Shown here: positions 26,873 through 37,935 of the stretch, piece by piece
Layout of the letters: each line of letters starts with the position of its first letter
Position numbering within the stretch: the first letter of the stretch is position 1
Assembly (NCBI GenBank): GCA_900175165.2
Contig: FWWN02000451.1
Location: 209,667 to 273,666, forward strand
Direction of reading: 5' to 3'
DNA from: Rhizomucor pusillus
Lineage: Eukaryota > Mucoromycota > Mucoromycetes > Mucorales > Lichtheimiaceae
Length of the DNA stretch: 64,000 nt
The notes under the pieces: generated by a model
Seen by the model: only the letters and a program-made list of their open reading frames with translations
Database searches by the model: none
Told to the model about the DNA's origin: nothing
Made by a program: the position numbers and the translations under genes

Positions 26873-28978
26873 TTACACTTGTTCGCTTTGCTGCACCTCT
26901 CCATTCACGATCAATACATTGGAGAGACCGTTTACTGTTAATTTCATCACCGACCCGAAACGCAAACTTGCATATCCGTAGTAGGCGATAGTTCCTTCGG
27001 GTTTCCAGAACCGATCATGTGGCCATCGATGGTTGAGATATAACGGATCGATCTCGGCTTTGCACACAGCTTTCTCGACTTTAGGTTGCAAAGAGTTTTC
27101 AAGGTTGCTAATGACATTTTCGATACTTTCGATAACTTTTGGGCGTCTGATAGGTTTGCATTTGCTTGCACAAGCGGTGCCTTTCACCAAGTGCTCCTCT
27201 CCACACGGCTGAGCATGATACTTGAACGTTCGTCCAATCCCGCTCGCTTCTCGGCAGAATGCAAACCACCACCGCTTGTTCCCTCCGTCGTTGCCGTCGT
27301 TGTTACGTTTTCGTGCAACTAGTGCATCCTGCGATGGTCCAAGCTCCAAAAAAACGAGTCGCACAGAACCTTCAGGCTTCCCTTTCGGTGCATACTTTAC
27401 AGACGGATTGCATATGTCAACACGCAATAGATGGGAATGTGGTAGGTAGACCCGGAATACAGGGAAATTTTCCTGTTCATGATAGCAGCAGCTGTGAAGA
27501 CCGAGCCGTTTGATTCCAGGACAGTAGTCAGCAACGTACTCCACACCATACGAGTTGATATAACAGTCAACAAGTGTCAGAGAACACAATGCCGCAGTGC
27601 ATACAGTATTTGTATTGAATACGCTATCTGCATCTTCTTGATTTTCAGGGTAAAGGACAAAGTGCTGTACCCTGATCTTTTGCAAGGACGGGCATGCCAT
27701 GATAAGATCCCAGAGTGGAAAATGGATATATCCCGAGGAACTAGCCAAAGACAGCTCTGTCAAATGACTACAGGTGTTGACAAATGAAAAGAAACTATCC
27801 TTGTCCGCATCTTGTGCAATTGCCAACGCCAAGAGCTGTAACGGCTTGATGATCGCAGAGTCGTCGTTATTCTCGTTTTCACCAATATTACTGCCTGTGT
27901 TGCACAAGATAGCGTTTTGATGTATCTCCACCGGTTTACCGCTAAAGGTAATATATCGCAAAGAATTGGAATTGCTGATAATCTTTAGCAAATCTATGTG
28001 TATACCGACATTGTTGAAGTTTACGCGCGTCAAACGCTTGCAGCCCGTAACAAGCGAAATCCATGTCTGGTCCGCCAACTCTGCAAACTGTTCTCCGGTG
28101 TGGTGATGGTAATTATCAGTATCCATCTCCAATGTTTCCAGTCCTCGATGCTTCAATGCAAAATATCGCAGCCAGGCTAAAACCCTTGTAGTACCAGCAT
28201 GATCTACCTTCATACGGAGATATCGAAGCCGCGTTGGGTCACAATGCTGCGAGAGTGTATCCAGAAGTTTCTCGTCCAGTTCGATTGCATCTTTGCCGAC
28301 ATAATATATGCGATCATCCGTCTCGATCTCCAATCTTGTCAACTTTGGGCAGTGGTTATGGATGCTATCCAATATCACCAAAGTTGCAATTGGGAAGACG
28401 CGGTCGACAATCAGTGTATGAAGATTGTGGAGGCCCGTAAAGTACAATCCATGGTCACGTTGGTTGTAATAATATTTGAATGCAGTGCATTTCAGAGTTA
28501 ACATCGTAATCGGAAGGGTTTCAACAAGCATGCGAGGGACACCAAAGAATCGACGGTTACTTCGGATATTCATCTGCTTCTCGCGAAAGTCTCTAAGAAC
28601 CCTTTCATGCGCAGAGTCGGAATCGTAGAGAAACGTCAGCTGTATAAGGTTTGGACACTCCATTTTCAGTTCCTCCATTTCCTTGAGCGTCATATACCCG
28701 TCTCGCACTACGAGGTGCTGCGCATAATGGCCAAAATGCCCCCTCTTTGCTGTATCAGAGCGAAGAATCGACTGGAACACCTTAAATTTGGGCCGAGTAT
28801 CTGTATCAATAACTCTGAATAGGATTCTCCGAAACAGTATATGCCATTCTTGGCAGACCAGAGTGCACGTCTTTTGCTCTGCAAGATTTAGATCGTCTGC
28901 GATCGTACACAGGATCTCGAATGGCAGCCGTGCAAAGATCGTTTGTTGTTGAGACAATGGCGATGGTTCACGAGCCAT
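26873..28978 (-). CDS. F-box / leucine-rich-repeat-like protein
   Basis: This is a single intronless frame of 701 residues from the ATG at 28978; the frame is open further upstream but has no better ATG. The N-terminus carries an F-box (about residues 14-55: FARLPFEILCTIADDLNL, then CTLVCQEWHILFRRILFRVI), the Skp1-binding helix set of SCF ubiquitin ligases. The body shows irregular LRR-like units (LIQLTFLYD, LHTLIVDRVF, PKLTRLEIETD, LRYLRMKVDHAG, LETLEMDTDN, LTRVNFNNVGIH, LTELSLASSSGYI, IKRLGLHSCCYH). These would form the substrate-recognition solenoid. The last ~120 residues are not repeat-like and include a short Cys/Lys-rich patch. Large, variable families of this type occur in early-diverging fungi. 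The specific substrate is unknown. Confidence 0.85.
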   Translation of the reverse strand: MAREPSPLSQQQTIFARLPFEILCTIADDLNLAEQKTCTLVCQEWHILFRRILFRVIDTDTRPKFKVFQSILRSDTAKRGHFGHYAQHLVVRDGYMTLKEMEELKMECPNLIQLTFLYDSDSAHERVLRDFREKQMNIRSNRRFFGVPRMLVETLPITMLTLKCTAFKYYYNQRDHGLYFTGLHNLHTLIVDRVFPIATLVILDSIHNHCPKLTRLEIETDDRIYYVGKDAIELDEKLLDTLSQHCDPTRLRYLRMKVDHAGTTRVLAWLRYFALKHRGLETLEMDTDNYHHHTGEQFAELADQTWISLVTGCKRLTRVNFNNVGIHIDLLKIISNSNSLRYITFSGKPVEIHQNAILCNTGSNIGENENNDDSAIIKPLQLLALAIAQDADKDSFFSFVNTCSHLTELSLASSSGYIHFPLWDLIMACPSLQKIRVQHFVLYPENQEDADSVFNTNTVCTAALCSLTLVDCYINSYGVEYVADYCPGIKRLGLHSCCYHEQENFPVFRVYLPHSHLLRVDICNPSVKYAPKGKPEGSVRLVFLELGPSQDALVARKRNNDGNDGGNKRWWFAFCREASGIGRTFKYHAQPCGEEHLVKGTACASKCKPIRRPKVIESIENVISNLENSLQPKVEKAVCKAEIDPLYLNHRWPHDRFWKPEGTIAYYGYASLRFGSVMKLTVNGLSNVLIVNGEVQQSEQV

Positions 28979-29164
28979 TTGGTTGGAAAAGAGAAAGAGT
29001 TTATGCAGGCTGCATAAATCGATCAAAACTGACACGCAAAAGCTTGCATAATCCAATACCCTTCAGTTACGTTGATACATTGGGTCATCCATGTTACAGA
29101 TTGGGTTACAGGAAAGAACGATTGTTGATGTGTTTTTTCTTCTCCTTTAACCATAAAATAATTT

Positions 29165-30890
29165 GGCGTTAAGAGCTTTTATGAACTAACTATCAATATC
29201 CTAGGAAAATCGGTTCGGGATATACATTTATTAAGCGCAGCTTCCTTGATGAGAGGCGATAATTTGAGGAAAATCCGTTTGTCAGATCTGCAGTGCTATG
29301 GACAACCCAATGATATTTTTGGTCCCACATCTGTTACCATCCTACTCATTGTACTCAAACAAGGGAAAAAGAATGCAGTAAGCTTGTATTGAGGCAAAGA
29401 AATACAAAACAAAATATCTAAATTTGTCTGTGAAGAATAACAAACGGAATAATATATGGGCATACTTTCACGCAAAAACGTATTAGAATGTCCAGTATTT
29501 GCATTAGTACTACATTTTTACTTCCGTTTCCATGTCATGAAGGAGGAATTTCCAGACCTACTTCCACCACTTGTTGAAGCTAAATGGCATGAAACGTTAC
29601 TCGTCTACTTCAACGATCCAAAAAAGAAATGAGATACAGTGTACAGTACGATCGCATTGCAAAAGCGTTCAAAGCGTCCGGTATATCTACAAAGAAGAAA
29701 ACGCATGCATTTCGTGGAAAAGGTGCTCGAGATCTTGCAAGCCAAGGGTATGTCTTTGATGAAGTAAAACTTTGATGAAACTTGCCCGTTGTATATATTT
29801 TGCTTATGTCTAGAGTGAACCACGGGTCTATTGTACGACTGGGTGGATGAATATATGGCGATAACATGATCAAATGTTATGCAACAAATGTTCCTCCAGA
29901 TGTTATGCTTGCATCAGCAGGATATTCTAAAGAGCTCGGATCATACTATCATCGAAGAAATCATCTAGAAGTTCCGCAAGCTTAATTGAGCAGATATTCC
30001 CGCATCTGAATGAATACGGTAGCAACACACTCTTTCCATCAATGGCTTCATCATCCTTTGCAGCTCTCCTCGTCTGGTTACGAAAAATTCTACTTCAAGG
30101 AATGCTTTTCTTTAAGCAAGCATATTCAACACTTCGTATTGTCCATGAACCCATCTGGAATTCACTCGAGTATCAACAATATGCCTCGCTGTCCATCGCT
30201 AAAGTAATATGCATAATACTCTTTCCTTAGCATGAGAATCGTTTACTTACTTCTTCCCACCACCATTCATAGATGAGAATTCTGGAACGAGAAGATCCTA
30301 CGTTGCAGACATCGGAAACGCTTTCGCCGGCTCTTTTCACAGCGTTTAAAAATATTGATGACAAACTGGCTCATCTCACGGAAGAACTAAAGTCGAAGAA
30401 GCTAAATATCACAGGTACATCAGACTAGCAACCATCGAAAAGCATTGTAGCCAAAGGTTTTATGATATCTAGTTCCAGAGCACACCGAACTAGCTCCTGT
30501 AGCACCTGCTCCCGTGCCAGCAGAAGAACCCAGATCGAACAAGGATACATAGGAAATACCTAAATACCGCCTCTTTAGAGCGCATACATCTGTAAAAGTC
30601 TATATGAGGAGTGGTATATACGTGGTCATGATGGAGACCTGTGTGCGTGTGAGTTAGACAGGAAGTACAAAATCGCTTGGTGAACCAAAGACAACGCAGA
30701 AGCAAAGTTCTACAGTCTGCAAAAGCAGATTATTACCGAAATTCAACGGCTTGCAAAGGAAAAAAAGCTTGACTGAACAAGGAGCGGTGGAGCTTTTGGA
30801 TAACTGGAGAATACGTTGCACGAAGAGTCAACGCCTTTCGCAGCTTCGCACCTACCTCAACAGAGAAATAACCAGCAGTACAAGAGAGCC
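29165..30890 (+). pseudogene. Decayed Crypton/Ndc10-like tyrosine recombinase with GCR1_C-like tail
   Basis: Read across frames, this stretch spells a Crypton-type tyrosine recombinase gene. In order: a block with the first catalytic Arg (LMRGDNLRKIRLSDLQ, about 29248-29295); LIVLKQGKKNA; RKNVLECPVFALVLHFYFRFH (split here at 29477-29540); AKWHETLLVYFNDP; the H-x-x-R-like helix KKTHAFRGKGARDLASQ (29689-29740); a plausible intron 29743-29814; IVRLGG and MIKCYATNVP; and a coiled-coil region (30273-30410). The 3' part (30600-30890) matches the GCR1_C-like end often fused to this family (EGAVELLDNW-type helix, seen as EQGAVELLDNWRIR). Lesions include a TGA after RLGG (about 29850), a TGA near 30691, and one-base frame changes near 29475, 29627, 29983, 30590 and 30770. 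The gene is dead in this assembly. Family naming comes from motif recall, not a search. Confidence 0.7.
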
Positions 30891-32545
30891 ATACTCGCCA
30901 ATTTCTTTTCTTTTTTTAATGTCTTTCATTTTGAATATAAGTAGATGTACGTATACTTTCGAATACATAACTCGTATTAGAGCTACAGTCATTATATTAT
31001 CTGTTTGTCGCATTTGCATGGAGTATCGTATGCACATATCTCGCATTGATCCTGAAGATGTGCGATACAACACAAACAGCGGTATTCGAGCACGAAAGGT
31101 TTCAATTCAAGCAAATGGGAGAAAACGAGGGAAAAAGACGAGCGAAAGAGAAAAGGAGTATTCAAAAACAGGAGAATGTTGAGACCTCTAATTTTCAGAA
31201 TGCTAGTCTCAAGCGAGAGATCGAGCAAAGAAAATATGAAAAAGACGAGAGTACAGGTGAAAGGAACGCGGGTATTCGAAAACGTACCAGTATTAACACC
31301 TCTAATTCCAGGATATGGTCTCATGCGAGAAATTGAGAAAGGACAATAAGCATCCGACTGACTTGGTGCTTGCAGCGCTGAGATCCGCCGCATGAATAAA
31401 ACGATGAATGGACCAAGATATCCCAGATGACTGACCTAGGAACGCGCAGGTAACTCGGCCAATTTGCTCAAGTTACGGGTCCGCGGCGAGTGAACGAGCC
31501 AATGGGAGGGGCAGATGCCATGAATGGGCAATAGTAACGCATAAATCACGGAGATTCCATGTCAAGTGTCATTGATCTGGCGGGTCTGGAACCTTACGTG
31601 ATGTCCAATCTCCCCAATCTCCTTTACTTGGAGTATTGAGATTGCAGCAATATTACAATGAAGATTGGATTATCACCGAGTACGAGGCAGTGCCGTAGCC
31701 AGTTATATCTCGAAGATACGAATTGTGTCTGGAAACAAGTCTGGAAAGTGTCTGCTTGAAAAGACCGATAGGCTTGGGACGTGTTGAAACTCTGGCTGGG
31801 ACGCCTGTAAAAAATGAAAGGGCCCGTTCGAAAACTTTTTCTTCTTTTCTTTGCTGCTCGGGGACAGACGGTGACTTTATACGCATCAAAAGTCAAAGGT
31901 ATTTGTTGAATGTAGATATAAAGAATCTTCTCTGATCGTTTTTTACGTCTAACTTATCTTTGCTTGAAGGATCCGTATGCCGCCGGGCAGCCTATCCTTG
32001 CCGTTGTCTCTGTTCAGGCCACGTTACTTTGCTTTCAAGTCCCTTTTTTGCTGTCTTCCGCCCGTTGAATCTTTGCATATATCTTTTATCTATGTTTTAC
32101 TTGGAAATCCCGTAACAAAAACGGGTGACGCTTGCATGACTCGCTCTGGTATGTATATTTTATTCGAGGGTCGCCTTTTTGAACTATAGACTAACTCAGA
32201 GGAAGCATTTGTGCTGCCGAGATGCTGACGGCGACAACTGCAACAGGGTTTGCTCACGATGGTACGTACTTAAAGGAGGCAACTATTCAAATATCTAATA
32301 CTAATACCCATTTTCATTTTTGCAGTGACCAAACTTAGTTGTACTTGTCGTTAATTAGCATCTTTGGTACCGCAAATCTTTCCTCAAAATAAAGTATTTA
32401 GTATCTATATCTTGTTCGAGAATTTGCAAAGAATTTTATATGACTAACATTTACAACGAGAAACTAAGCTTGTTGGCATCTTTTAAGCATAAAAACATGA
32501 TAACGATATTTGCTTTACACGCCATTGCTGACAGGGTATATACGT
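30891..32545. other. Gene-poor stretch downstream of the recombinase relic
   Basis: The stretch contains a diverged tandem duplication of about 105 bp (31132-31335, listed separately), a GC-richer patch at 31430-31550, and a short cysteine-rich coding-like segment near 32199-32263 bordered by candidate splice sites. No complete gene can be assembled. Its 3' end abuts the SMC6 stop codon. Confidence 0.5.
31132..31335. repeat. Two imperfect tandem copies of a ~105-bp unit
   Basis: Copy 1 begins at 31132 and copy 2 at 31239, both with AAAAAGACGAG. Later landmarks recur in order with similar spacing: GTATTC (31158 and 31272), ACCTCTAATT, GTCTCA and GCGAGA. The copies differ by many substitutions and small indels, so the duplication is old. 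Confidence 0.55.
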
Positions 32546-35500
32546 TTATTCTTGGCGTCGTTCAGGGTCGGCAAGGCGATGTACTGTCACATAAGGTCCA
32601 GGGGTCATGTTGCTGGCATCTTGAGGCGTGATGAGGATATACTGGGAAGAGTTCTCACCAGCGGAATCCATCTATGACAATAAACTTAGGTATCGATTCA
32701 ATCAAGCCCGTAAACACAATGAAAGTACGTACCATCATCTTCATACTCTGTTTTCGGTTAACGGCGTCCATGTAAACGTCAAATTCATCCAAGCTACGAG
32801 AAATAGAGTTCAAAATGACTTGCATGATATCTACAATACAGATACATACCAGAAAATGGGTGAAGTAATGCCCTGCCACATAGCCAAAAGCAAACTGACT
32901 TGTGAAAAGGACTTCTCACCACCAGAAAGAGACTTGGAATCTTTATGACGGGTGCCCTTTTTAAATTGATCACCAGTGGATACCTGCAAGAAAAAAAAGT
33001 CATTAGAAAACATGCATCATGTATAGCATTCTATTGCTTGCAACTCACTCGAATTTCCAGTTTCTCCTTCTCATGGTTAAACTTGAGTTGACCATTGTCA
33101 CCCCGCTTGTGCATGTAATAGGTGAAATAACCACTGGCAGTAATAGAAATAAACATCCTGAATTGTTCCCACCGCTGCAATCGATGCTCCCAAGTCCTTT
33201 TGAATAGCTGTTGCAACCGATCTTAGCATATATCCCAGAATAATGACATCGTAGCGTCTTATTTATACCTTGTAAAGCTTCTCCGTGTGCTCAATGTCGA
33301 CTTTGGCGGTGTTGTATGCATCCGCTGCTTTTTGGAATTCGTTTGCGACATCATCCATAGATCTTCCCGCACTGTACGGATTCTCAAGTTAGGAAGAAAC
33401 TTCGTCAAAGAAAAATCGCTTTTCATTTACGCTTTTTGATGCTCGTCACGAAGGGCTTCCATAGCCTGCACTTCCTTGAATAGCTGCTCAGGTGTCTTTG
33501 TCGTCTCAATTCGAACAGGGAATGCTTCTTGTGCTTCTCGCATCCAAGCCTAGGCAGGGAATTTTAGGAAAAGTACCTCAAATATTTCGATGTTACGGTT
33601 ACTACCTCCAAAACTCTTTCTTGACGTTGCAATCGGCTTTGAGCCTCCTGCAAACGCACGTTCCGTTCTTCGACCTTCTCGTTAACACGACGCATCTTAG
33701 CGATGAGTCTTTGTCGCTTCTCTTCCTGCTCTTGGATACGTTGCTATGTTTTGCAGAAGAGAGTCAGTCATTATCCAATGCACCATGGCTATCATCAACC
33801 ATATCTACCTCAAATTCTGCCAGTCTGCCAGCCTTCTGTTCATCTTGTTCGTCGAATTCCCGTAATTTTTCGATGATTTCCTGCAGTTCTCGTCTGACTT
33901 TGGTTTCAGATTGCCTCAAAGCAGCGAAAACACTCCTGTGTTGTTCAGCAGCAGCTTCTTCTTTCTATTTATATAGTTAAAAGGGATTGATCTGATTCTT
34001 TGATAATCTGTAACTTGCCTGTTTCTCATCATAGTAAGCTTGGACATTTACGGGTTCCTCTTCTTTCATTGCATCTTCAAGACGCGAAATTTCACGGGTG
34101 CAACGACCAATTTCGGCGAAAAGAGTGTTTTGCGTATTCTTTTTGCATGGATATTAATACCCAAAGTAGACACTTATTTAGGAGTCCCATATACTTACAT
34201 CTATAGCAGATAACTGGCGCTGAAGAGCTAATCTTTCATATTTGAGCTTTTCATCCTTATCAGCGAGCTCGCTAATTTCTTGCGCGATCCTTTTGAGCTC
34301 CTTTTCCGCTTCCCTATGATTGTTTAAGTCATTCCATAACTAAACAGATGAGCAAATACCTGCAACTTACTGAATCTCCGGTTCGATATCCTTTGTCAAA
34401 CGTGGAGGACCTCTGTACGGATTCATCGACTCAGATCGCATACCCTGAGCTGCACCAACTTGAACGCAGGACGAAGTATAGCATGTTTTGACATTGTGTG
34501 GTCTATTGTACATGACCTTGTTGGCTTCCTTACGATCCTCCATCAATATAGTCTTTTCAATATCGCTTGAGATAATCAGTTGTCGCTTAACCCACTCGTT
34601 GTCGAACTCGAGAGCACGCAAAATGGTGAGATACTTTTCGTCAGGCTCTCCTTCTTCGTAAGAGAAAAGGTCGTACTTGGCGACTATCACAGGAGTCCTC
34701 TCCCTAATGCCATGGTCAGTTGCCAGTTTGTATGAGCAAAAAGATGCGTGGATTAGCCTACAGTTTGTTTCGTTGAAGGATCCTAGTCAGGAGCTGGCGA
34801 TCTGCGAAATTCTCTACGATGAAAGCATTCAGCTGTTTGTTGAGCACAATTTCCAGGACTGCCGTGTACTGAGGATATTTAAGCTTGAGATAGCTACCGA
34901 TGGGACCAACAGGCGTGCGACCGCGCCATCGAGTTTCAGATGCTATCTCCCGCAATACTTCAGGCATATTTAAACCATATGCCTTGAGTCCATTGGCCTT
35001 CTGTGCTTGCAATTCATGAAGTCTCCTTTTGATATGGCTGTCACGGCTTCTGAGGATTTGCAGCTTCTTTTCGATCTCTTCAAGGTCACCCTTCTTTTCT
35101 GTATACTCTGCCATCAAACGAGACCTTCGTTCAAGATCTGCTTTCTGCTGAGCTTCCTTTTCGTTCTTCTTTTCTGTCAGACGCTCAATTTTCTCTTTAA
35201 GCTCCCGCTTCTTCGTCTGAGTGCTGGATTCAAGCTTCGCATTTTCTGCAGCTATGAGTTGTTCATATTTTGCGATTTGTTGTCTGGCTGCTTTGAATTT
35301 GGCGTTCGTATCACTCGTATCTGCCTTTACAGAAATATTGGTATTTGCAGTGTAAATGGGCACAAAAAATGGATACTTACGTGAATCGTTTTTAGCTCCA
35401 TTTCTTTCGCAACCTTTTCCCGTTCTACAGCATTTCGAGCTTCTTCCGATGGATTCAGACTTTGCTTATAACTGTCACGTTCTGCCTCGATCGCTTTGAT

Positions 35501-36901
35501 CTGATCTGCAACTACCGCAATTTCGCCCTAGATTCATACAAAAGTCAATTCTGTTATTATTATGAGAAATCACAAAATTTGCATACTTCAAATGTTTTAT
35601 AAGTCTCTTGAGCCGCGCGGACGTGCTGTTCTGCGACTTCAACGTCCTTCTTCAATTTTTCCACTTCCTTTTCTTTGCCGATAATTTGCGCCCATGCCAT
35701 TTCCTCTTGTTTTTTATCGATGTTGACATCGATTTCCTGTGCTTCCAACAACTGCTTGTAACGTGCCTCGGCTTCTTTCAGTTTCTTTTGTCGATCCGGC
35801 AAGATATCTTTCTGCCGATCAATGTGGCTCTTCATCATGTCAAGATGTTCCCGGAACTCAGCGTATCTTTCTGCGAGAAAACCGAGCTGAGTACCACGCA
35901 TGAAAAGCTATACGGGTTGTAGCTCAGAGAGATTTGCCTTATTATTGAATATCAAAACCAAGATGGTTTACCTGATACTTCTCGTGCGACGAGCTAGCAT
36001 TCAGAAATTGTCGTGCGTTATCTTGAGAGAGCATGGTCAATGGATTGTCGACTTGGATAGACATGTGATCGCAGATTGCAATCAACTCTTCACGTTTGGT
36101 AGAGATAATCTTTCCGGATGAGCTCTTAATTTTGTAACCGCCGCTACCATCACGAAGTAACTTTCTTTCAATCTGGATAATGTCGCCGTATACATCGTTT
36201 TTGTACGCATCCGGGCCTTTGTTTGTCAGATGTACAACGGCCAAAGCAGCACTGCCGCGACGATAGTTGTGAGTCCCTGCAACAGAGAATCGATAATATA
36301 GAGCAATCGACTTACTTTGAGCCTTCACGAATGAGTGAACTCAAGTTTTTACCACGATTAGTAGATGTAGCCTTGGCACCAAGCGCGATGGTGATAGCAG
36401 TCAAGATGGCACTTTTACCACTGCCGTTGTGACCGATAACAAAGTTGATTTTTGGTCCAAAATCGACTTTTAGGTACTTGTGGCACATGAAATTCACGAC
36501 TTCCACGCGCGATATAGTGCCATGCTCAGAGATATCCTGATAATACATTCGTTTAGAAGATAATGAAACGTAAAGCTGGTCTTTTTTCTCACCATTTGCT
36601 TGTGTGTGTTTGCTGAACCGGAAGCAGAGGCAGAAGCGCGACGCGACGCCGGTTCGTTATCAATCTCGAGATCTTCGTACTCGGATTGCTCATCGGCACT
36701 TGCTTCGTTGGATTCTTCCAATCGACGGACCTTTTTACGAGCAAACTTTACATTCTGTCAAGAAATGTCAACTATCATTAGTCTCATCCTGCTGCTCCGT
36801 TGATTGCCCTCTCTTACCAAATCTTCCGTAGTTTGAGGTGTTGCAATGGAGTCGTCTGACTCGTCGGAAGGCGTCAGGCGCCGTTTTCGAGATTGCGCCA
36901 T
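32546..36901 (-). CDS. SMC6: SMC6, ATPase subunit of the Smc5/6 DNA repair complex
   Basis: SMC6 pairs with SMC5 and Nse proteins to handle recombination intermediates and replication stress. The ATG at 36901 opens a disordered, Ser/Glu-rich head (MAQSRKRRLTPSDESDD). Then come the SMC6-type start of the ATPase domain (VVNFMCHKYLKVDFGPKINF), Walker A GHNGSGKSA (about 36420), a long coiled coil, the hinge (GPIGSYLKLKYPQYTAVLE, about 34870), a second coiled coil, the ABC signature LSGGEKSFSQVSLLLAMW (about 32895-32945) and the Walker B/D-loop LDEFDVYMDAVNR (about 32755-32790). The last exon ends in VHRLADPERRQE at 32546. The gene has roughly a dozen or more short introns: exon 1 is 36901-36818, and an intron ends at 36755. 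Open plus-strand frames across the region are antisense shadows of the coiled coil. Confidence 0.95.
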
Positions 36902-37214
36902 TTGCAGACGAGTTTCGAGGAGCAGACAATAATGGAAAATCGCGCCCAAGACGCGGCGCGACGGGGTTCCTTTCACCTTAAAATGGAGAACATTCCTTCA
37001 AATACTGTTTGATCCTAGGGCACATCCAAGACGTCACTCAGGAGAAAGAGTATGTGATATAATACTCACTAGATTCGTCTTCTTAATAAGATATCAAAAA
37101 AGTATTTTATTACTTCACCTTTCCACATTGGTCAGGCACACACACATCATGTAGTTACAAACGTAAGAAAAAGAAAGCAAAGGAAACATAAATGTAATAT
37201 ATATAGTATTTGAA
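36902..37214. other. Short intergenic spacer
   Basis: About 310 bases between the SMC6 start and the stop of the GPI-protein gene, both on the minus strand. It should hold the SMC6 promoter (GC-rich next to the ATG) and the 3' UTR of nothing upstream. AT-rich from 37080 onward, where the 3' end of the GPI-protein transcript is expected. Confidence 0.5.
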
Positions 37215-37935
37215 TTAGAATGCATGAACAATGGTAAGAGCTACTACACCCAAGGCAGCGATAGCTTGGTTGGAGGAAAGGCGCACGGCAGCGGAGGCAG
37301 GATTTGCAGAAGCGTTGGCTGCAGCAGCATTTGCAGAGTTGCTTCCAGAGCTTGATCCAGAGGAGGAAGAGGCTGGAGCTGCAGCTGGAGAGGCACCATT
37401 TGCAGAAGGAGCAGATGAGCCAGAAGAAGAAGCAGCACCAGACGGAGAGGCACTCGAAGAGCTGTTACCGGCTGCAACAGGGTTTCCACCAGTGAGGGAT
37501 GCAAAGCCGCCGCCAGTGCAGCCTTCCAGGGAAAAGTGGCCGGTAAATGCAAGATCAGGCGAAGTACCCAATTCAAGGGCATCTATTTATATTAAGTGAG
37601 GAAAAAAAAGAAATGAATGCTGTGTAATGTAATATATACTTACACTGGTAGCCGTTCTCACAATCGTAGGGTACATCCCATTCATACTTTCCATCAGCTG
37701 CATTGATATCGCGGGCAATGGTTGCGATAGGTTGGAGAGCATTTGCGTCGCCCTTTGCCAAAACTATCTGCGAGATCTTTGGAACAGTAGGCTTGGTCCA
37801 AGAGATAACAGCCTTTGAGCCTGCTTGGTACTTTGTACCTGTCAGCGGTGCAGTGATACTGACAGGAGGCTGTTGCTGAGCAGAAGCCAATGCAATAATG
37901 GTAGAAACGAAAGCGGCAGTGCTAAAGAACTTCAT
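37215..37935 (-). CDS. GPI-anchored secreted wall protein with Kre9/Knh1-like N-terminal domain
   Basis: Two exons (37935-37644 and 37582-37215) join in frame to 219 residues. A cleavable signal peptide (MKFFSTAAFVSTIIALASAQ) is followed by a beta-rich domain of about 100 residues with the family pattern (ITAPLTGTKYQAGSKAVISW, then IATIARDINAADGKYEWDVP), known in Ser/Thr-rich GPI-anchored proteins and related to the Kre9/Knh1 N-terminal domain. A Ser/Ala/Pro/Gly-rich stalk follows, then a hydrophobic C-terminal tail (AIAALGVVALTIVHAF) ending at the stop, as for a GPI attachment signal. The product is most likely displayed on the plasma membrane or wall. Cysteines in the domain and near FSLEGCTGG may form a disulfide. 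Confidence 0.85.

Noticed and set aside
33492..33980. A 162-codon plus-strand open frame inside SMC6
   Set aside because: It is antisense to SMC6 coiled-coil exons; Glu/Lys-rich helices produce Leu/Ser/Phe-rich antisense frames.
37231..37599. Glu/Ala-rich plus-strand frame
   Set aside because: It is antisense to the Ser/Ala-rich stalk of the GPI-anchored protein.
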